This document shows, in pieces, positions 22,621-35,121 of a DNA stretch of 64,000 bases (position 1 is the stretch's first letter; every line of letters starts with the position of its first letter). The notes under the pieces were generated by a model, which ran no database searches, was not told the DNA's origin, and was given only the letters and a program-made list of their open reading frames with translations. The position numbers and the translations under genes are program-made. This stretch comes from Daphnia carinata (taxonomy: Eukaryota > Arthropoda > Branchiopoda > Diplostraca > Daphniidae): positions 2,294,001-2,358,000 of the forward strand of contig NC_081340.1 in assembly GCF_022539665.2 (NCBI RefSeq), given 5' to 3'.

Positions 22621-23399
22621 TTAGGAAATGTCGTACATGGTTTCCAGCATGAGAAACTCTTTCAAGTCTTCCATGCTGGCCGCCGAAATGAGGTCGGTCA
22701 TGGACGTTTTCAAACTCTGAGCTTTTTCAAGCGCTTGAGCGCTTTCCGAAGTGGGCGTTTCGCCATTTTCTTGGATCGGTGATAACATGGTGGAGAAATT
22801 CAGCGTGCGGGGTACCTCCAAACGTGGCATGTCAATATCTTCACGGCGGGGGGTCTGATGAGCGGCTTCATCTTCATCCTCGTCCTCGCTTCCGTCAGCG
22901 TAGTTGTCTGTGCTAGTATCGGATTCATCGTCGCTAGATGGCGTTGGCGTTTTGTTATCATCCTCTACGGGACCTCCGATAGCCTCAATGGCCGCTGTAA
23001 TCGATTGTCTGTGCGATTGCAGGTAGCCGGACAAGACAGACTGGGCGAAAATGGACGCCGATGCTACGCCCAGCTCGTTTCTATACACGGGGACATGCGG
23101 GATTAGTGTGTCGTAGTCACTCGGTTTCAAATTATTCAAGCTGGGTCGGCGACTTGAACCGCAATCGGAGATGAAGACGGAATCGCTGCCCGTCGACACG
23201 TCGCCCATCGAATGGCATTTGCTAATCAGTTCATGCATGGTGGTGCTATCTATCGACATGCTTCGCTCTGAATCGGAGCCGATGTTATTAAGCCGAATCC
23301 TCGGTACTGGGAGCGATGAGTTACCTAACATCTGCGCGCGGACAATCTCCATCCGTGTGACCCATTCCGGTTTCCGGTAGGTGGGCGTGTCCTTGTATT
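22621..23399 (-). CDS. sls: sls alternative terminal exon: acidic C-terminus of a kettin-length isoform
   Basis: The 258 codons open with EYKDTPTYRKPEWVTRMEIV and end with LMLETMYDIS and TAA. The body is Ser-rich, with an acidic tract (ESDTSTDNYADGSEDEDEDE) near the middle and predicted helices at the end (LKTSMTDLISAASMEDLKEF). It joins in frame to Ig41 with the same phase as the next exon (22345-22449), so the two are alternatives. No canonical AATAAA follows within 170 nt; an AATACA variant does. Matching it to the known separate kettin product of Drosophila sls is inference. Confidence 0.75.
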
Positions 23400-24029
23400 C
23401 TGTGCAACAGGTAGAAAAATAAAAATTGTCAAAGAAAAGAAAAAAGGATTAGAATGTGATGAAAACTGGATGTCAGGTATCAAAATAAAAGGCTTGTTAG
23501 AATGCAAATGATGAAGCAACAAGGTTAGCAATTAGACAATCATCATATGAACAAAAATAATAAAAAGCCGTTGAATCTCCCGATAAACAAAAGAAAAAAT
23601 CACCTGCAAAATGTTGGAAAAGAAATGAAAAAGCTTTTTATGCATTAGTCCCGTGTACCAAAAAAAAATATATATAAAAGCGCAGTATCATTTAAAAAAA
23701 AAAAAATAAAGAGGATAAAAATCAGCATGTAAACATTGTAGAAGCGCGTGTTTCATTAAATCTAGAGATTGTGTGTTTGTTGCGTGTGTGTGTTGCAGGG
23801 TAGGGAATGAAAGGATGAGGAAAGAATTACTTGAAGCTGCAAAAAAAAAAAAAGTGGGAAAAAAAACCAAAGAATAATTGATTAGATTCATTAATTAATT
23901 TCAGTTGCATAAATCATCATTCACCGGAGCTCAAAAAAAATTAAATTTGCAATGAAAATCAAATATTAAATTATGTATAGCTATGTATATAAGCGATATA
24001 GAATTGAAAATGAAAACGGCAAAACTGAC
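23400..24029 (-). other. 630-nt intron, AT-rich with a short TG tract
   Basis: This intron lies between Ig41 and the alternative terminal exon. It is longer than most introns of this gene. It contains poly-A runs and a GT-rich stretch near 23770-23800 but no coding signal. Its length is compatible with regulated use of the terminal exon. Confidence 0.6.
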
Positions 24030-24250
24030 CGGTGACGTTGAGATGGGTGATGGTGGTGACGACGCCCTTGTCGTTGTGAGCTTCGCACATGAGCTCGCCC
24101 ACATCATCGGGGAAGACTTCGCTCAGCGTCAGAATAGACGTCCCGTCCTCCAGGTGATCGATGCCGAAATCTTTGGACGGCTGAATTTCTTTGCCGTTCA
24201 AATACCAAAACACGGAGGACCTCGGATAACTCTCCACTTTGACTTCGAAC
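24030..24250 (-). CDS. sls: sls exon: C-terminal part of Ig41
   Basis: It codes FEVKVESYPRSSVFWYLNGK and LSEVFPDDVGELMCEAHNDK, a clear Ig fold with Trp and the second Cys. It ends phase 1 (NVTG), from which either the terminal exon or Ig42 follows. Confidence 0.85.
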
Positions 24251-24309
24251 CTGTTCATTTTTCGAATTCAATTTAAAACGTTTCTCTAATTAAAAATCAT
24301 TGATGGTAC

Positions 24310-24586
24310 CTAGCCTGATGACCATCTTTAACATCGACTTGTTGCGGTAACGGTACGATAAAGCGAGGGGCTGCTCCGGCATCTTGGACAAGTTCTTCAT
24401 CTTTCGATGGTTGCGATTGGAATTTGAATTTCTTGTCAGTTTTAGTTTTGACGACTTTCTTAGTCACAGGTTTATCGCTTAGCAAATCGTCCTCTGAGCC
24501 ACTAGGACCCGTCAAATCCTCCCACGTTCCGACGGAAGGGCCAGCCGTGATGGAAGCGCTTTCCGAATCAGGTATATATTCGTATC
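24310..24586 (-). CDS. sls: sls exon: acidic spacer and start of Ig41
   Basis: A ~65-residue spacer (YEYIPDSESASI, WEDLTGPSGSEDD, KKVVKTKTDKKFKF) precedes the first Ig41 strand (APRFIVPLPQQVDVKDG). It interrupts the otherwise tight Ig36-42 series. Confidence 0.85.
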
Positions 24587-24653
24587 CTAATTTTTTGTTC
24601 AATGACTCAATGTTAGAAATAATTTCGAAATCTTATTATCTTAAATGACGTAC

Positions 24654-24861
24654 TTTCCACGTGAAGTGTAGTCGAGGTTGTTATCTGGCCAGCACGGTTG
24701 ACGGCCTTGCATTCGTACACTCCGGCATCTTCTGGGAAGACCTCAGCCAATCGTAAAACAGCCTCTCCTTGAGGTGATAATGACATCATGACGCCATTAT
24801 GTTCACGAACAGGCTGGCCATTGTGGTACCATTTGATACGTGGCATCGGTGTCCCACTGAC
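24654..24861 (-). CDS. sls: sls exon: C-terminal part of Ig40
   Basis: It codes VSGTPMPRIKWYHNGQPVRE and LAEVFPEDAGVYECKAVNRA, with the canonical Trp and D-x-G-x-Y-x-C. It joins phase 0 to the preceding exon, which supplies the first strands. Confidence 0.85.
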
Positions 24862-24933
24862 CTGTTCCACGTTGAAAAAACAAATGTTTTAAATGAATTC
24901 GTTTAGTTTTCAAAAATAAATTAAAGTCTATAC

Positions 24934-25649
24934 TTGACATGTGAGGTGGACTTCTTCCCCATCCATAACCTTCATTTGGGGAAGTTCTTTGACGATCACT
25001 GGCGGAGTGAATTCTTCCGCAAGCAATTGCCTTTCTACCGTCAACGTGGCCGTCGATGCCACTGTTCCGGCAGCATTTTCAGCCTTGACCGTGTAGATGC
25101 CGCTGTTTTCGACGAACGATTCCGGTATGAACAACGTCGATCGGTTGTTCTTCGTGCTGATTTGCATAGCTTCCGTGCTCTGAATAACAACACCGTGTTG
25201 CTTCCAGCTAAACACACATTCGGGTACTGATTCCACTTCGACATCCATCACAATGGCTTCGCTCTCTGGAACGATTTGAGGTCGAAGAGCTTTGCGGAAT
25301 TTCGGCGGTTGCTGGGCAGCGACGACGGCGTCGTCTTGGATTTGGATGGAAGCCGACGTCCTGGCCTCTCCGCCTTCGTTCATGGCCCTGGCCTCGTATT
25401 TGCCGGCGCTGTCGGCGTCGCAGCGGACGATGACCAGCGTCGACTCGTTCTTGAATGTCGTCACCAGTCGGTTTTCCGTCTGCTGGATCTCTCGGCCGTT
25501 GTGGTACCATTTGAGTTCCGGCGTCGGGTAACCGTCGAAGCGCACCGTCATCACTTTACGGCTACCCGTTTCCACAATGTCCGGCTCCAGCGGTTGAGCG
25601 ATAACAGGAGCTCTAACTAATTCTTGATGACTAACGACTATCATGTCAC
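24934..25649 (-). CDS. sls: sls exon: Ig38, Ig39 and start of Ig40
   Basis: It starts GDMIVVSHQELVRAP. Ig38 carries ELKWYHNGREI and SAGKYEARAMNEGG, with Ala in place of the usual second Cys. Ig39 carries CVFSWKQHG and NSGIYTVKAENAAG, again without the second Cys. Ig40 begins PPVIVKELPQMKVMDGEEVH. Loss of the F-strand Cys is common in titin-type Ig domains. Confidence 0.85.
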
Positions 25650-25724
25650 CTAAATAATAAAACATTTTTTTTTTTCATTTCTTTTTCTTTTGTGAATTAA
25701 ACTTTGAATTAATTAATAACTCAC

Positions 25725-26024
25725 CAACGGTGAGAGGAGCTTCACATTCCACCGTTCCATGAGCGTTGGTTGCCCGGCATCTGTAGACGCCTTCATCGTC
25801 CGGGAAGACTTCGGCGATGGTCAAACTGGCCGTGCCGGTCGTCGGCTCGAAAACCGGTTTGAAATCCCTGGACGTTTTGATTTCGCGCTGGCCGCAGTAC
25901 CACGTGATCTGCGGGATGGGCTTGCCCGTCAGCGTGCAGATCAATTTCGTCGGCTCGCCGTCCGACGCCCGGATGGGACTCAGAGGCAAGACGAAGCGCG
26001 GGGCTTCACCTCCTTCGCCTTTCG
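25725..26024 (-). CDS. sls: sls exon: Ig37
   Basis: A complete Ig domain lies in one exon: APRFVLPLSPIRASDGEPTK, ITWYCGQREIK, then FPDDEGVYRCRATNAHG. Both ends are phase 1, so the exon is a symmetric, skippable cassette. Confidence 0.88.
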
Positions 26025-27819
26025 CTGTTTTGGACAAAAAAGAAAAATGGGTATTTTAATATTAGCCGAATAATTCATTTTCAAAATGGAAATAAGGCAA
26101 CGGTAACGTCATGAATCTTTGCTTCGCGTGCCGCAACTTCGGGCGAAGCAATTAATAATGATTTAAACGACGGAAAGACACGCCATGTGTTTCAAACGAA
26201 TTGCTTGGCGTCATAAATAGAATTGGGATTGAGCATTTTCGTGGAAATGAAGAGAGGCACATGTAAGGTAGTAGCTAAAAACGTTAGTTAGGCAACTGTG
26301 TTCCTTGGCTTTTTAAATATAGCCCATGAAGAACAAAGGAATACCCGACGAATGGCAATTAATTTCAGTTCTTTGACTTGGCGTAATTTGTTTGCGATCA
26401 AAGCCGGAGAAATGCCTTTTCTCTCATTTTTAATTGAAGAGCCAAAGATTCATTTTAAAAGACGTGCATGGACTTAGAAAAAAAGGGTTGCCGCACAGTA
26501 CGACGGCGCTTTTTATCAATCCCTTTAAATGACGGACTCGTAACTTATCGAAACAAAGGAATTGATGGATTCCAAACATTTCTGGATCGATTCCAGCAAG
26601 CGAGGTAGGTTTGAAAAACAGGAAAGAATATGGCAAAGTCAACAGAAATAATCAATCCGAAGGTGTTGGCTTATGTCCTGCATTCCTTTAATTCGGTCCG
26701 ACGGGGCCCGAATTGACGCATGCCGTTGCTATGCATCGGCCAGTGCCAACATCCGCCCAACAATGAGGCGCAAGCGCATACCACCTAACTATCTAATTCT
26801 CTTTCTGTGCAACATACAATAAAGATCTATCTATTTTTGTAATGTCACCCCTTTCATTTTTTCCTGTTTGTCTAGCTGTGAGCCGTCATCCTGCCAGAAC
26901 GCCTACGCATCCCGCTAGTGGAACTGTTAACGACGCACATTACGACCAATAGGATATGCTAATTATTTTCTAAAATAAAGCATTCATATTTTTTGAGAAA
27001 GAGAGAATGGGTTAACTTACATGAGTAAAAGAACCAAGAGAACATGTTTCCTCACTGATGGTTACAGTAGAAACATTTCCCGTTCGAAATCACACGAAAG
27101 GTTGAAAACTCGAATCGATTTGCGCGCTTTTTAATAATTCGAATTGAATTTGAGGAATTAAGAGTAGATTGTTAAACTTTTGGGGAAAAAAAAGAAGGGG
27201 GTCGTCTGTATCGTGTGTCCACCCAGTGCAAAGGGAACCCAGACTTCGACTGAATTCGGAAGGGACGTCGGAACAGTTGGGAAAATGCAAAAGTTGGCAT
27301 GGAACCCTCAGTTTTGGTCATGTGACCTGGCCCCGGAATGCACCACATCTGTTTTAAATTTAGATCGGACGACACTAGCTCTGCGCGGGTAGGCCGTTCG
27401 TTTTGCTGTCACGACACCGTCCTCCACAAAAGACTTATGCCAATGCTTTTTTTTTCTTCTGTCACATACTTTTATTCTTTTACCATTTCGTTGTTGACGG
27501 AAATCGTGAAACTAAATAGTTCAAGTTGTTTAAAAAAAAAGGAACTTTCGATACGATTGAACTCACTAATGAGTTTCCTCGAAAGGACAAAGACTGCTAA
27601 CATATCTTCGGCTAGTTGTAAAGGCCTACTCAACAAACTTGGCATTTCCTAGGTCTAAACAAAAAATCTTAAGGAATTCAAAAGAATTTCATTAGGATTT
27701 TTTCTTACACTGCCAACAAATTACGTCAACTCAGAGGACATTGCGAGCCTTTTAAACTCAAAGGGCAAATCACACACTACACCCATGCTATTGTACAACA
27801 TAAAAGAAAATAGACTAAC
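26025..27819 (-). other. 1.8-kb intron, nothing coding seen
   Basis: The intron separates the PEVK/Ig36 exon from the Ig37 cassette. It has moderate AT content and no convincing exon, RNA gene or mobile element. Its size may reflect regulated inclusion of downstream Ig exons. Confidence 0.6.
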
Positions 27820-30800
27820 CTTGTACGATGAAATTGGCAGAGGTAATTGCACTGCCGGCTTCGTTGACCGCACGACAGGTGTAGATTCCCGTGTCTTCTA
27901 GGACGACTTGGCTGATTTCCAAGACGGAGCTGGTCGGCTCCGTTGTGATGTCCAATCGATCAGCACTGGGCAGCAAAACACTTTCATTTCGGTACCAGGT
28001 GATTGTGGGCTGCGGCTCGCCTTGGAATTGGCAATGAAGCCGCACTTTCTTGCCCGTCCGGCTGCTCAGTGGTTGCAGCTTCTTGGTGAATGAGGGCGGT
28101 TGGGATTTCGGAGTCGAACTGATGGAAGCCTTCATTTTCGGCAGTCTCAGTTTTTCTTCCACGGTAGGAGATTGAACCAGTTCCGTTTTGTGCGAGGTTT
28201 TCGAGATTTTGGTCGTTGTGATGGTGACGGCCTGGTCCGTTACTATCTGTTGTTTCATTATCTGTTCTTCTATTTTACTTTGCGCTGGAACGTCCGGCCG
28301 TTTCAGTTGGACGCTAGTGGTGGTTGTTGTCAACGTTGTGGTCATTGGCTCATCAAGAACTGCTGTCATCGGTTTCAGTTCTTCTTGCTCAGTTTGCATC
28401 GGCACGAGTTCCAAAACATCAGGGATGTACTTCCTTTGAGTTCGTTTCAAACTAGCCGTGGTGGATGAAGTCTGATCATCTGCTGGAGCAGCTTCAGGAA
28501 CTACAGTCACCAAGACGGGCTCCATCGCTGATTGGAGTGGCTTCTCTTCGATTGGTTGTTCCGCCGAAGGAAGACGAGGCTTTCTCCATGAAGGTGAGAC
28601 GTCCATTTTCGCTTCTACAACGACAGGTAAATCTGGCTGAAGGTCTTTATCATCCGGAATTGATTGAATCTCAATTTCAGTTGTTTCTGTATGGTGTGTA
28701 GGTGTAAACGTTGGTGATGGACTCAATTCGAGTTGAGTTTTTGTAACTGGAACTTTGTCGGGCCGAGTTTGTAACTTGGAATCCGAAGTCAAGGTTACAT
28801 TAGAAACTTCCTGCCGTGGAATCTTCTTTAACTTAATCGTTTCAGGCTCCGGTTCCTCCTGTTTAGGCTTCTGAGGTGTACGCTTCAGTACAACCTGTTG
28901 GGGAATTTGCACTTGTTCCGGCTGTTGGGGTGAACGCTTAAGCGATTTGCCAACCACAACAAATTTGGGAGATTCTTTGGGTTCGGCAACGATGTTTTCT
29001 GTTTCAAAAGATTCAATCTCTTCGGGTGTGGTTAGTTCCGGAGTTGATTGCAGTGAAATTTCAGTAACGACTTTGCTTTCAATTTCTTTGGGTGTCGTGA
29101 TGGGTTTTAAAATCATCGTTGCATCTGTTGTAATGTCTGTTGTCTTTTGCTGAATCCCAGTGGAGATAGACGTAGGAATGTTTGGTTGCGATTGCGGAGT
29201 TGTACTAGAAACTTCTCGTTGCGGAATCTTCTTTAACTTGATCACCTCGGGTTCAGGCTCTTCCACCTTGGGTTTTTGTGGTGTACGCCTCAGCACGACT
29301 TGCTGTGGGCTCTCTACTAATTCCGGTTCTCGCGGAGAACGTCTAACAGATTTGCTCGGTTGAGGAGTCTGTGGAATTTCTTTGAATTCCGCAGGAATCG
29401 TAGTTTTGGGCGTTTCCCCAGGTGAGAATTCAGAAACTATTTGTGATTCTTGTTGAGGTACTACAGGTCGTTTTAATGTGATTTTCATTTCCATTACAAC
29501 ATCTTTTGTAATCTCAGGTTCAGTTTCCGGCATGAAAGTTGGAATGTTAACATTGATAATTTCATCTGGTTTAGAAAGGAGTTTTTCTTTATCTTCAGGC
29601 ACAGGAGGAACAGCTGGAACGATTGTCTTTCTCCAGGGCACTTCTCGTTTGACTTCTGGTGCTTTTTCTGGAAGCGTACCACGTGTCGGCATGGCAAGTT
29701 TGCCTTCATCCTTTTCTGATGTTGGCTGGACTTGGCTTACTTGATTTGGGCTGCTTTTGGCAAGTGTGATAGATTCGTTGGTCTGTTGAGGTACTACGTC
29801 ACGCTGGATGCTTCTGACTTCCATTTCCTCTGTTGGAAATTGCTGTTCTTCCTCATTCTGACGGCCTACAACAGGTTTTAATCGGATTTCAGCTCTTTCT
29901 GGTATTTCTTTCGGTTTTCTTTCTGGTACTTTTTTTAGCTGAATTCCGACAAATTCAACGACTTCTGCTTGGGATTTTTGCGGAGTTCGTTTCAGGACTA
30001 CTTCAGCAACTTTCACTTCTTCATCTCGTCGTTGAATGGGCTTCAGAGAAACGTTCGATTCTTCTGTGTCTTTCGATTTGGTTGGAACCTTTTTCAACTG
30101 TATAGTTTCCTGTACAGTTTCTTCCTGCTTTAGTTTCTGTGGTGTACGTTTTAGTACGACTTCTGGAACTTCATCAACCTTATCAATAGTTTCTCTCTTT
30201 ACCTTTCCTGGGATTGCTGAGGGCTCGGCTGCAGGCGATGACAAATTGGCTTCGATCGTAATTGATTCTAACGGGTATGCGGTAGATTCCGTAGAATCTT
30301 CAACTTTGGCAAGAGTAGACTCTAATGTCTTCTTCGTTCTCCAAGGAGTTACAATGTGTTCTGGCTCTTGATCAACTGGCATGGGTTCCACCGGTTTCTT
30401 CACTTCCGCAATCGTCGTCTGCAATGGCTCATGCTTCAATTGCTCGCTAGGTGGCAACACCGGCTGACCATGCGTTGAAGTCGATTTAGCAACAGGTTTG
30501 AGTTCTATTTGCTGTTTTTTTGGTTCTTCTTTCTTTGATGTTGGGATTGGTTTTAGATCCTTTTTCGTAATGTGCTTCAACTCTACCTTACTGGATTCGA
30601 CCTTGGTCTCACCAGGTAATCGTGGAGTCCTTTTCAATTGAATTTCCGGCACGATCTCTGTAGCAACAGCTTCTTTCAATGTCGGTAGTTGTTGGACTGT
30701 AACTTGCTCTGCTATTGCCGTGGATTCCAACGTTGCCTCTTTATTTTCGAATTCTATATCAAATGTTTGTTCTGTCTGATTCACTGGAGTAAGTTCTTTC

Positions 30801-32418
30801 TTAACATCTCGTTCCAGGGAAAAGGAAGACTTTTGTCTTGTTTCTTCCGTTGGTTTTGTTGATTCCAGAGCAACCATAGTTGGTTTTTCTGGAATTGCTG
30901 GTTTTGTCAGGACTGTCTTTGGGGCATATTCTTTCGGTTTTGGTGATATAGTGGGTTTGGTCTTTTGCTTTACAACTTGAACATCAGTTGACAAAGTTTC
31001 TAGTGGTAATTCCACTGGACTGGACAGCAGAACCGCTTTGGAGCCATCTGGAATATCTGTTGGTTCGTGACCAGACTCTTCTGTTTGATATTCAAATAGC
31101 TTCGATTGTTCAATCTTCGCTTTTTGGGGTATCGGTTTGAGTTCGACTCGTTGGTCAGCTTTAGGAATTTCTTTGGGTTTTTGTGGCGTTTTCTTTAACT
31201 CGACTCTGCCGAATGTTTCACTTTGTTCTGCTTTCTTTAAAGTCGGCTTGATTTCAGTCTTTTTCTCAACCAGTTTTTTATCTTGATCGATCGTCTTTAA
31301 AACCACAACCGAATCGCCCGAAGTCGTTTTCATTTGCGATGGTATTTTCTTTAAAACCACTTGAGTGGGTTGCTTTTCATCTGGTTTCGGCTTTTTGGGC
31401 GTTGGTTTAAGTTCCACCTGTGGGATGGGCTCGTCTTTAACAACCTTTGTAATTGAAATCGGTTTCATCTTATCCCTAGATTTATGTGGCGTCCCTTCTG
31501 AAATCGACTTCTGCTCTTTGGCTACGGTGGCCAATTTTTGCGTGAGAAAAGCTTTGGCAGATTCTTTTTTATCAACTGCTGGAACTTGACTCGTTTCTGC
31601 TAACGTGGTCGGTCCCTTTCGAAGCATTTCCTTGCCAGCCTTCCATTCGATAACATCCGGCAATGGATTGCCTGAATCTCTTTTCTCCGGAGAAACATCA
31701 CGACTACCGGATGTTTTACGCAATTTAACTGATTTCCAGGGCACGCCCAGTTGAGACTGACCTTCCAATTGACACGGAGCAGCCGGAGAGTTATCTCTCG
31801 AAGCCTTTTTGAGCATTTGAACGCCAATCTTCCATGGAACATTGGCTTCTTGCGGTATGTCTGGGAGATCGGTCTTTGTAGGCGAACTTTCTCTCGATGT
31901 CTTTTTCAAAAGTTGGACCCCACTTTTCCAGGGAATGTCCGTTGATGCCTTGGGTGCCAGGGGCGGTACCGTGTCGATCAAAGATGTCCTCCTATTGGGT
32001 GAAGATTTCCTCAGCATTTCAGCACCGCCCTTCCATGCAGGAGACGTTTTGATCGATTCATCCACCTTCAGTTGTTGCGGTTTCTTCAACAGTTGCAAAC
32101 CTTGCTTCCAGGCTGGTTCGTTTTTCTTAATGGATAATTGTCCAGGACGCCTGTCTTCCGATCGGCTTCTTTTGCGCCAGGGAGCTTCGTCTACGAGCGG
32201 AATCCTTTCCGTTGGTGGAGAACTGGATTCTCTCCTTCTCCAAGGAGCAACTTGATGACCAACTTCTGACCGGCTGGTCCGTCTCTGTTCATCTGTAGAC
32301 GCAGTTGCAACCGAGACGTGACCAGTCGTCTTAAAGGAATCGCTGCTAGTCGTCTGGTCATCACTTGGCGTCTTTGGTCCTTTGTGATGACCAACTCGTT
32401 GATATCTGGCCTGTTTCC
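27820..32418 (-). CDS. sls: sls exon: Trp/Lys short repeats, PEVK spring and Ig36
   Basis: A single 4.6-kb exon with three parts. (1) About 55 polar residues, then roughly residues 55-270 with eight copies of a PWKxGxQxLKK-type motif at ~30-35-residue spacing. (2) About 1,150 residues of PEVK sequence in which VxLKxxPxKPK alternates with acidic linkers (VVLKRTPQKPKQEEPEPE, IKLKKIP, VELKPTPKKPKPDEK), plus further Trp motifs (TPWRTKK, VPWRKTI). (3) A C-terminal Ig domain (PPSFTKKLQPLSSRTGKKVR, TITWYRNESV, DTGIYTCRAVNEAG). The middle part matches the first PEVK of insect Sls, an entropic I-band spring. The exon begins and ends phase 1, so it can be left out without a frame change, which would make a stiff kettin-type isoform. 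Confidence 0.88.
31610..32255 (-). repeat. PWKxGxxLLKK short repeat array
   Basis: Visible copies in order: APWRRRESS, APWRKRSRS, PAWKQGLQLLKKP, PAWKGGAEMLRKS, IPWKSGVQLLKKT, VPWKIGVQMLKKA, VPWKSVKLRKT, IEWKAGKEMLRKG. A Trp followed by a basic amphipathic segment and a Ser-rich gap recurs about every 100 nt. The array precedes the PEVK sequence. Confidence 0.8.
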
Positions 32419-34662
32419 CTGTACACGTAAATATTTCTTTCAGCATTTCTATTTTTTGTTTAATCTTTCTTTAAAATGACTGGCCTAAAAATTGGAAACG
32501 TTCCAGCTTAGCCGTTTCTATATCAAAGCTAAACGCACACACAATGTTTGATTGTTGATTCAACCTTCTATCCTGTTTCTCTTTTGTTTTGTTTATCGTA
32601 GGAGGTCGACATGGAGAGAGAGAGAGTTCTGCTTGATTACAAATTTTTTACAACCCAGTGCCTGAGCTTGTTATCATTAGAGAAGGGAATGGCCAGCTGT
32701 GAAACGTTGGCGGTACCACCCATAGGTGAGGTCCTGTCGCCACGACCATATTTGAAGCTAATGACGAGTGGAGGATAGAAAAGAGATGTGCGTGAGTCAT
32801 TACGGCTGACTCACGCACCCTTGGAAGTATCTAGAGTTCCAGAACAGCCAAAACTAACTAACGAAAACAAACGAAAAAAAAAAAAAAAAAAATTGTTTGT
32901 AGGGAGTACACGCAAGATCGAATCGGCAGTTACCGACTCGACTCGGTCGCAGTCGGTCGTTCAAACCGAACATTCTCTCTCTCGTGTGTCTTAACGTAGA
33001 TCTGAACCGGCCCCCAACAAAAATTCTATTACAACCAACAAGAGTTTTGTGTCGTTGCTGTTTCATTTACTCTCTCTCTCTCTCTTTTCATTTGTTTTAA
33101 ATGTGTGGTTAATTGAAAGAAGACATTTTTCTCGATTTTTTCGTGTCACGTCTTTTTTTGATTTTGGTTGTGTTCTTGTTCATGCAAATCAAGGTCAAAT
33201 ACGAAGACAGCAAAAATAATAAAAAAAAAATTCCAACAACAATCCAAATTGATTTTTTGTTTCCTGGCCAACATGCTTTGTGCTCGTGTATTTCGACGGT
33301 GTCATGTGTGTGTGTGGAATAAAAATAAAAATAATAATATCAACTACTAGAAATTTTTTTGTTCTCGTTCGTTTCGTTTTGAAACTTGCTTGTATTTTTT
33401 TGTTTGTTTGTTTGAGAGGGGGGAAAAATAAAAGTAGGCAGAACGGACAGGGGGAGAGCGGGACAGCGCGCAAAAAAGGGATGGGCGAGGGCGGAAGAGC
33501 CATTTAAAATTCGAAAAATTAAAAATAAAAAAGGCCGACATATGAAATAAAAATTCATTCAAAAGAGCGTTTGGGTGTGGCACGACAACGACAATAAGAA
33601 ATAAGAAAAGCCTTTTTTTTTGCTCTACATCAAATATGGCGTTTGTGATTATATCAAAGGATTTTTTTGTTCCAAATATAAAAAAGCTGCGATCACCTTC
33701 CAAAAGAATGAGTAGGAAAATAATTGTAAATTTCAAAAGGCACTTCAAAAAAGGGTAGGGGGGGAGTTGGGTTTTGTTTGATGCTCTCACTACAAAAGAT
33801 CCAAAAAAAGTGTGGAATAAAAAAGCCGAGTCAATAAAAAACTGCAGTTAGTGAACAGTGGCCAATATAATAAGACACATTGAATTATTTGAGGGGGCGT
33901 TGAAAATGGACAAACGGAAGTGAAAACAAGAGGAGGACGAGTATTTGTGGCCTTTCAACTTTTTTTTTTCTCTCTCCTCTCTCTCTCTCTCTCACTGGAT
34001 ATTTTTTTTTTGACTGGAACAACAACACACACACGTTTAATTATGCAGCGATTCGGCCCACCTCCTTAAAAGACTCTTTGTCCTCTTGTTTTCCATTCAA
34101 CCTCTGTCCAGTTTCTTTTTTTAATTAAGGATTTTGTGTTAGCTGGGCTGACAATGCAAAATAATAATTAAAAAAAAAATACGACGAGAGAGAGAGAAAA
34201 GAGTGTCATAAAAACGTCGTATATCATGAGGGAGAGATAATTCAACGAAAAAAACTGATAAAAAATCAAATTGTGTAACGAGTTAATAAAAATCTAGACT
34301 AAATCAAAAGGTTAATTTGTAAATTTGACACAAAACTCTTTGTCTTTTGTTTGGGTTTATCATAAAAATAAGCTGCATTTTTTTTTTTTGAATTTTTTCC
34401 GTTTTTGATAATTGTGGCCGGTTCAGCGTAGTAGCGGGAAATTTGAATAAAAATAAAAACAAAACAAAACAAAATCCTTTCTTGTGGCACATTTAAACTT
34501 CCCCATTACTAAAAACACACCAGCTGCACTCTTTAATGCTCGTCCGCGTTAACGAAGGACGAAAAAAAAAAAATGAAAGAGTTCAGAACAATCAATGCGT
34601 GCGTGTGTTATGGGAGATGTTTGTTTCGTTTTGTTTGTGTGTGGTTTTTTTTTAGGGCTTAC
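32419..34662 (-). other. 2.2-kb intron with simple-sequence tracts
   Basis: This intron sits between kettin Ig35 and the PEVK exon. It contains CT/GA microsatellite tracts near 33070-33090 and 33970-34000, many A/T homopolymers, and no coding exon that I can support. Its position is the main splice-choice point between kettin and longer spring isoforms in the Drosophila gene. Confidence 0.6.
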
Positions 34663-34792
34663 TGTGCACGGTCAGGTACGCAGACGATTCCACTTGACTG
34701 GCCGGGTTGGTGGCGCGACACGTGTAGACGCCCGAATCCTCCGGATAGGTGGTTTTGATCAACAGAACGGCGTGATTGCCTTCCTGGATCAT
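34663..34792 (-). CDS. sls: sls (kettin) exon: C-terminal half of Ig35
   Basis: It codes MIQEGNHAVLLIKTTYPEDS, then GVYTCRATNPAGQ with the F-strand Cys, and ends VHS in phase 1. It completes the last of the 35 kettin Ig domains. Confidence 0.85.
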
Positions 34793-34880
34793 CTGTTTCA
34801 TCAATCACAATGATGTAAAAAGAGAGAACTCAACATTAAATTCCTTTCAAAATGGCGGGAAGAAATAAATTATAAAATAC

Positions 34881-35044
34881 CTGAAAGTCGCTTGAAGGTG
34901 GGATGATTTGACCCTCGCGCATCCATTGGATGGTCGGTAGCGGAGTGCCACTAACCAAAGTGCGGAATTGCACGGGGCTACCTTCAACGACGTTGACATC
35001 TTCCAGGTTAGTCAACGATGGTGGAACATCCCCAGAATCGGGAG
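34881..35044 (-). CDS. sls: sls (kettin) exon: N-terminal half of Ig35
   Basis: It codes PPSLTNLEDVNVVEGSPVQF and TIQWMREGQIIPPSSDFQ. It carries the strand-C Trp but no first Cys (FRTLVSG). Confidence 0.85.
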
Positions 35045-35121
35045 CTAAATTTTAACACAAAAATAAATTTAATAAACATGTTTTTAAGAATAATAAAATT
35101 TTGAAAAGATAGTTTTATTAC

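Noticed and set aside
33060-34000. CT/GA tracts and homopolymers considered as a mobile-element remnant
   Set aside because: No terminal repeats, target duplications or coding remnants; simple sequence only.
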